In this document: one piece after another, positions 59,863 to 64,000 of the stretch | Layout: each line of letters starts with the position of its first letter | Numbering within the stretch: position 1 is the first letter of the stretch | Assembly: GCA_900539325.1 (NCBI GenBank) | Contig: UQCC01000001.1 | Span: 124,001-188,000 of the forward strand | Origin: an uncultured Eubacterium sp. | GTDB taxonomy: Bacteria > Bacillota > Clostridia > Oscillospirales > Acutalibacteraceae | Reading direction: 5' to 3' | Length of the DNA stretch: 64,000 nucleotides | The notes under the pieces: generated by a model | The model's database searches: none | Seen by the model: the letters and a program-made list of their open reading frames with translations, nothing else | Told to the model about the DNA's origin: nothing | Translations under genes and position numbers: made by a program

Positions 59863-62800
59863 TTAAACAACTTCATATGTTGCTTGCAGTACAAGCTGAT
59901 TGTTTTCCGATTTAACTGTTTTCCATTCTTTAAACACATAAAACGGAATTTTAGGTGCCGTTACGCCTTCAATGGCTTTATTTGTCAAATCAAGTTCGTT
60001 TGCGGAATCGATATATTTCGTTTCAATCACTCTGCCGTTATTGTTCAGCAAAGTCAATTTTATTTTGTCGGCTGGCTCAACTTCATCTTCCGTAAGATAG
60101 GCATTTACAACAGCATCTGAGTTTGCAACAATTTGACATACCGCTTCGTTTTGGCTTACTTTTTTTGTTACGCCGTCCTTTGTGACTGTCCATTTTTCAA
60201 CATTCATATTGTCTGTGCTGTCGCTGATGTCAAGGGTAACAATGTCGCCGTATTGTGCCTGAGTAGTTGAAGTTGTCGGTTCTATAATTTCACCGTTTGC
60301 ACCGTAAACCAAAAGTTTTATACTTATTGTTCTTACTCTCAAAAGTGCAGAAGCTTCAATTATGTTTTTTGTTGCAGAGTCGAGAGCGGAGCCGTCTTTG
60401 TTTTCAATGGCAATCCCGGCAGCACTTTTGGCGTTTGCAATTGCTTCACAATATGCCTCTTTTGATTCATCTGTATATGCTTCAAAGTTTTCCGTTATTG
60501 TCAAAAGGGAAGCGTTGTATGCTTCAAGAAAATCATTAAATTCCGAATTTGTATCTGTCGGATTCGTAATGTTTTTCTTTTCCCAATATCCGCACAGATT
60601 GTCACAGCAGTAAATGTCGTACCCTTGCTCCGTTGCGGTAGGAGCAACTGTTCTTGAGTAAACCAAATTAGGGTGATTGTTTGGATTTTCTGGCAACAAT
60701 TCCGTGTAACTGCTGTCACCTCGTACACAGGTGTATTCACCTACACCTTTAAATGTGCAGTCTGCTTCTCTGATAACTGCGTAAGTGTACTCATGACCGA
60801 GTGCGTTTACATAACTGCTTTCATCAATTTCTTCATGAGAGCAAACCGAACACCTTTGTGCCGTGTAGCCTTTTTCGGTGCAGGTAGGTGCTACTGTTAC
60901 CGTTTGGTATGAGTGCGGTGCAAGTTCTGTGTAATTATCTTTGTATGTATCACCGCATTGCGTACAAGTGTAGAGCGTGTAGCCTTTTTCGGAACAGGTG
61001 GACTGAATTACCTCACTTGTGTAGTTGTGCTCCGCTTTTTCGGTTTCGATTTGATATACGCCGCCGCAGATGTCGCAAATGCTTTCTCTTATTCCCGGAG
61101 AATTGCAGGTAGGATTCTTTATAACATCGCCGAAAGTCAATCTGCAAGCTTCTTCCTTGCTCTCTTCGTTGATTGTAATAACCTGAGTATCTCCGTATTC
61201 GGATTTGTTGACGGTAATCGGAGTCCAGTAGTAAACGATGTGAGTCTGTTTTTCCTGAATACCTTTGACGGTAGGTGTGTTCACAATGGCCGATGTGTCT
61301 ACCGTTTGTCCATCCTCTATAATTACAGAACCCATATTCTGTTTTGATACACTTATAAATTCAACAATGTAGTTGTATTTAAGCCCGTTCATAGCCGATG
61401 TAAGTTCTTGGGCTATTGATGTGACCGATTTTGAATTGTATGTTCCCGTGTATCCGTTTTGTGAAAGAACATCTGCCATTGCGTTTTGAGCCTGAATTAA
61501 CGCTGTGTAGTAGTTGTTCCATGTTTCGGCTGTGTATCGTGTAGATTGAGCTGTTTCGGATGATATGATTTTGTTTTGCTTTCCTGTTTCTTTTGCCGCA
61601 GTTAAAGCATTCCTTAAATCGTTGTATGATTCTCTATCTCTTGTCGGAGATGTTACAGAAGTGAATTTACTTACTGCATTTTTAATATTATTTGCACAGG
61701 TTGTTACTTTTTCGGCTGTGTTTAATGAATAATCATATGCCGATGGGTCAACAGCAGTTGCCGCATCATATGCCTGCATCAAAGCTGAAAGACCGCCTTG
61801 TTTGTAGTACTGTACATTTTTCAGTAAGTTCCTGTTTGAATTTGAGTTGATACTGTCAAGTAAAGGCTTGTAGTTTATAACATAAAATGTTCTTGCGTCA
61901 ACACCTGAAATGTATTTAACCCATTTTACGGTGTTTCCGTCGGATTTTGTACCGTTGCCGATGCTGAATTGTGTAGGCTTTGCCGCAACAAAGTAATTTC
62001 CTCCCTGAAATGCAGCTTGATAACTGATGTTGAAATAATTAGCCATATATCTCATATCGCCCGTAGAAAGAATGATGTTGTTATCGTCGCCGATTTCATA
62101 AGCGTTGATTTGATATGATTTTGAAATTACATTGCTGAATTCTCTTGAAACGACATCACCGCGATATTGTGAATTTTTGATGAAAAGTCCACCGTTCTGT
62201 CCTCTCATTGCCATATACAAAACTCTTGGATTTGACGGATTTGCGGTTATCGAACTGCTTGTCTTGTAAAATCCTACAAGATACGGAATGTTAGGCGAAG
62301 AATTTGTATAAAGATATACACCGTTTTGATAGTAAAAATTCGCTGTTACATTGTTTCCTTCGGCAGTAAAGCTTGTTACAAGAGGATCGTTTGTGTATTC
62401 ATACCACAAACATCCTGTGTTTAGCGGAATTGTTCCGTTGTCCGATGAAGAAAATTTTGGAGAAATATTCGGAGCAGGAGCACTCCATTCGGTCATAGAA
62501 TTTACGGCGTTGCTAAGCGTTGTTGTGTATTGAGCAATGCTTAGTGAGGTGACGCCCCCGTATGAATATGCGTCAATGGCTTTTTGTGCGTTTACATAAG
62601 CTGTGTAAGCATTACTCATATTTTTGTATATTTTTCCGCTTGCCATTTTGTTTTCAAATTCAGTCATAGCTTTTTTCAGCGGCTGAATTTCTGCAAGGGC
62701 AAGGCTCGAAGCGTAATTTATTTTACCGAACTCAATCCAAACATCCGACCATTTGTTTGATGTGTTGCCGTTATTATTTCTGCTGCACATAGCAAGAAAT

Positions 62801-63390
62801 GTGATGTCGTTTTTATTGTTTTGTTTGGCTGCATTAATTGCCGATGTAATATCGAGAGTTACATATTTGTTGTTATTATCGGTGTAATTGTGCTCAATAT
62901 AACCGACTTTATTATTATCGTTTAATCCGAAAGTTTGCTTAATATAATTTACACTTCCGTTTCCGGCATTATTTGAAATTCCTGAATAAGCAGTGACTTT
63001 TTTTGTTTCGGATTTTGGTTTTAGGTACTCCGAAACGCTTGAAGAGTCTACATAATAAATTTCAATTCCGAAATTATCAATTTTTGTTTGATGCCAATTG
63101 TCGCTTGTTATTGTAATGCTTGCATAATCACCGACATTTATATTCGTAATATCATAATTCCAAAGACCTACCGTTGTATTGTTTTTCAATGAATCGTTGA
63201 TTATGTTGAAGATGTTTCCGTTGTATCTTGATGTATCTTCAATACCGCACAGCAAGCCGCTTTTGCTGAATGTAATTTCGCCTTCGCCTGCGCCGAATAC
63301 GGTTGTCAGACTTGTCGGTATAGCAGAAATTAATATAATCGTTGACATAAATAGAGAAGTCAGTGATTTTAATATTTTTTTATTTTTCAT
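59863..63390 (-). CDS. Large secreted protein with FIVAR-like and CxxC modules
   Basis: 1175 residues with a signal peptide (1-34). The N-terminal third is a beta-rich region with carbohydrate-binding look but no motif I can name. Helical FIVAR-like units lie near 228-280 (AMTEFENKMASGKIYKNMSN), 520-670 (DLRNALTAAKETG, TWNNYYTALIQAQNAM) and 960-1030. Four to five CxxC modules of the GYT-x-CxxC kind occupy about 750-930 (CSEKGYTLYTCTQCGD, CTEKGYTAQRCSVCSHEE). The C-terminal part resembles a beta-grasp repeat (FYVFKEWKTV). No dockerin or sortase signal, but its operon partner has a half dockerin. A role in adhesion or polymer binding is inferred. Confidence 0.75.
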   Translation of the reverse strand: MKNKKILKSLTSLFMSTIILISAIPTSLTTVFGAGEGEITFSKSGLLCGIEDTSRYNGNIFNIINDSLKNNTTVGLWNYDITNINVGDYASITITSDNWHQTKIDNFGIEIYYVDSSSVSEYLKPKSETKKVTAYSGISNNAGNGSVNYIKQTFGLNDNNKVGYIEHNYTDNNNKYVTLDITSAINAAKQNNKNDITFLAMCSRNNNGNTSNKWSDVWIEFGKINYASSLALAEIQPLKKAMTEFENKMASGKIYKNMSNAYTAYVNAQKAIDAYSYGGVTSLSIAQYTTTLSNAVNSMTEWSAPAPNISPKFSSSDNGTIPLNTGCLWYEYTNDPLVTSFTAEGNNVTANFYYQNGVYLYTNSSPNIPYLVGFYKTSSSITANPSNPRVLYMAMRGQNGGLFIKNSQYRGDVVSREFSNVISKSYQINAYEIGDDNNIILSTGDMRYMANYFNISYQAAFQGGNYFVAAKPTQFSIGNGTKSDGNTVKWVKYISGVDARTFYVINYKPLLDSINSNSNRNLLKNVQYYKQGGLSALMQAYDAATAVDPSAYDYSLNTAEKVTTCANNIKNAVSKFTSVTSPTRDRESYNDLRNALTAAKETGKQNKIISSETAQSTRYTAETWNNYYTALIQAQNAMADVLSQNGYTGTYNSKSVTSIAQELTSAMNGLKYNYIVEFISVSKQNMGSVIIEDGQTVDTSAIVNTPTVKGIQEKQTHIVYYWTPITVNKSEYGDTQVITINEESKEEACRLTFGDVIKNPTCNSPGIRESICDICGGVYQIETEKAEHNYTSEVIQSTCSEKGYTLYTCTQCGDTYKDNYTELAPHSYQTVTVAPTCTEKGYTAQRCSVCSHEEIDESSYVNALGHEYTYAVIREADCTFKGVGEYTCVRGDSSYTELLPENPNNHPNLVYSRTVAPTATEQGYDIYCCDNLCGYWEKKNITNPTDTNSEFNDFLEAYNASLLTITENFEAYTDESKEAYCEAIANAKSAAGIAIENKDGSALDSATKNIIEASALLRVRTISIKLLVYGANGEIIEPTTSTTQAQYGDIVTLDISDSTDNMNVEKWTVTKDGVTKKVSQNEAVCQIVANSDAVVNAYLTEDEVEPADKIKLTLLNNNGRVIETKYIDSANELDLTNKAIEGVTAPKIPFYVFKEWKTVKSENNQLVLQATYEVV

Positions 63391-63450
63391 TGCGATTCTC
63401 CGTTTGTAATGATTTGTATGCGTATAATGATAGATATTTTATTCTTTTAT

Positions 63451-63479
63451 ATTATAAACAATTTATATGTATTGTTCAA
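63451..63479 (-). promoter_or_regulatory. Sigma-A promoter of the minus-strand surface operon
   Basis: On the minus strand TTGAAC (63479-63474), a 17-bp spacer, TATAAT (63456-63451). Confidence 0.7.
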
Positions 63480-63527
63480 TTGGCATATTTAACATAATAT
63501 TAACACAAAAAATAGAACATTCGTCAA

Positions 63528-63557
63528 TAGACATTGGGTGTTTTGATAAGGTATAAT
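63528..63557 (+). promoter_or_regulatory. Candidate promoter of the PI-PLC-like gene
   Basis: TAGACA (63528-63533), an 18-bp spacer, TATAAT (63552-63557). Confidence 0.5.
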
Positions 63558-63628
63558 AATTGAGATGATAGATATTTTTATAATTTTACAAGTATATTAA
63601 CCTTAACTTATCTTTATCGGAGAGAAAA

Positions 63629-64000
63629 ATGAAAAAATTCAGTTCAAGAATTATAGCCGTTATATTGGCAGTTGTGCTGGTGTTTACATCGGCGTTGCCT
63701 ATTTCGGCAAAATCTTTTGCAACAAATTCACTTTTAACAACCGATGTAGGTCCTTCAAATTGGATGAGCGGAATAAAGGATAATACTTCGCTCTCGGATA
63801 TTACCATTCCGGGAACACACGATTCCGGTACTCAAAATGTAGACCTGCCGATATGGTCAAAAACACAGACACTTTCTATTTCGGAACAGCTTAACATAGG
63901 CATTAGATATTTTGATTTACGCCTTGAGCATGTATCCGATGTGTATTATAACGCCCAAATCGTTCATGGCTCTTCAAATTGTTGGAACAGTGGCGGCGGA
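63629..64000 (+). CDS. Secreted PI-PLC-like phosphodiesterase, N-terminal part
   Basis: The frame runs off the right edge; 124 residues are visible. ATG 63629 follows CGGAGAG. A signal peptide (1-28, ending ISA) is followed by WMSGIKDNTSLSDITIPGTH, the start of a bacterial phosphatidylinositol-specific phospholipase C X domain. The catalytic His is in IPGTHDSGTQ, the substrate-pocket Arg in IRYFDLRLE and the second catalytic His in IVHGSS. Such enzymes cleave phosphatidylinositol or GPI anchors, which fits a secreted factor acting on host membranes or glycolipids. The C-terminus, which might carry binding or dockerin modules like its neighbours, is outside. Confidence 0.85.
   Translation, partial: MKKFSSRIIAVILAVVLVFTSALPISAKSFATNSLLTTDVGPSNWMSGIKDNTSLSDITIPGTHDSGTQNVDLPIWSKTQTLSISEQLNIGIRYFDLRLEHVSDVYYNAQIVHGSSNCWNSGGG

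Overview
This window reads as chromosome of a low-GC, spore-forming Clostridia member, most likely Oscillospiraceae/Ruminococcus-like. The evidence is a sporulation sigma factor of the SigG type, the clostridial SCIFF peptide with its radical SAM maturase, an IspH-ribosomal protein S1 fusion, Shine-Dalgarno sites of the AGGAGG type before almost every gene, and secreted proteins carrying dockerin-type calcium loops. No tRNA, rRNA, CRISPR array, transposase or phage gene was found. The genus is inference.

Layout. 1-4.7 kb: the end of a nitroreductase, then a PhoB/PhoR-like two-component system and a Na+/phosphate symporter with a PhoU-like tail; TTTACA-type direct repeats precede both units. 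4.7-5.0 kb: no protein gene, but a complete small transcription unit (sigma-A promoter, long-stem folded RNA, terminator) that looks like an unnamed small RNA. 5-12.2 kb: a PIN-like nuclease, a zinc-ribbon protein, then a unit of FAD enzyme, PqqD-like peptide chaperone, nucleotidyltransferase and LepA. 12.3-15.8 kb (minus): the SCIFF maturase and SCIFF precursor, a PLP decarboxylase and a membrane protein. 15.9-23.1 kb: exonuclease III, a HAD nucleotidase, an MFS transporter, a second nucleotidyltransferase, pyruvate kinase and a methylmalonate-semialdehyde-type dehydrogenase. 23.2-26.2 kb: a Xre repressor divergent from two membrane proteins, then DUF378 and mannose-6-phosphate isomerase. 26.3-32.8 kb: an operon of ABC-F, HI0933-type flavoprotein, cmk, plsC and ispH-rpsA. 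32.9-44.3 kb: cell-wall, sporulation, nucleotide-repair and translation genes (D,D-carboxypeptidase, sigG, PAP2, NAD(P)HX repair, rpsB-tsf), interspersed with two more Xre/divergent small-gene pairs.

44.7-64 kb is the accessory part: a surface-protein island. It holds a 1643-residue Ig-repeat protein with a half dockerin, a LURP-one-like protein, an ECF-type sigma factor, a membrane anti-sigma-like protein whose outside part carries Ig and BspA-type leucine-rich repeats, an 1860-residue secreted leucine-rich-repeat protein ending in a full two-loop dockerin, two more secreted proteins on the minus strand and the start of a secreted PI-PLC-like enzyme.

The main points for a second look are: (i) the small RNA unit at 4723-4930; (ii) a SCIFF peptide in which the residues at the positions recalled as thioether donor and acceptor are both serine; (iii) the sigma/anti-sigma pair with a leucine-rich-repeat ectodomain, in one operon with a giant secreted protein of the same repeat type; (iv) an internal ribosome-binding site that could release free S1 from the IspH-S1 fusion; (v) three Xre repressors, each divergent from a small membrane or zinc-ribbon gene, with visible palindromic operators.
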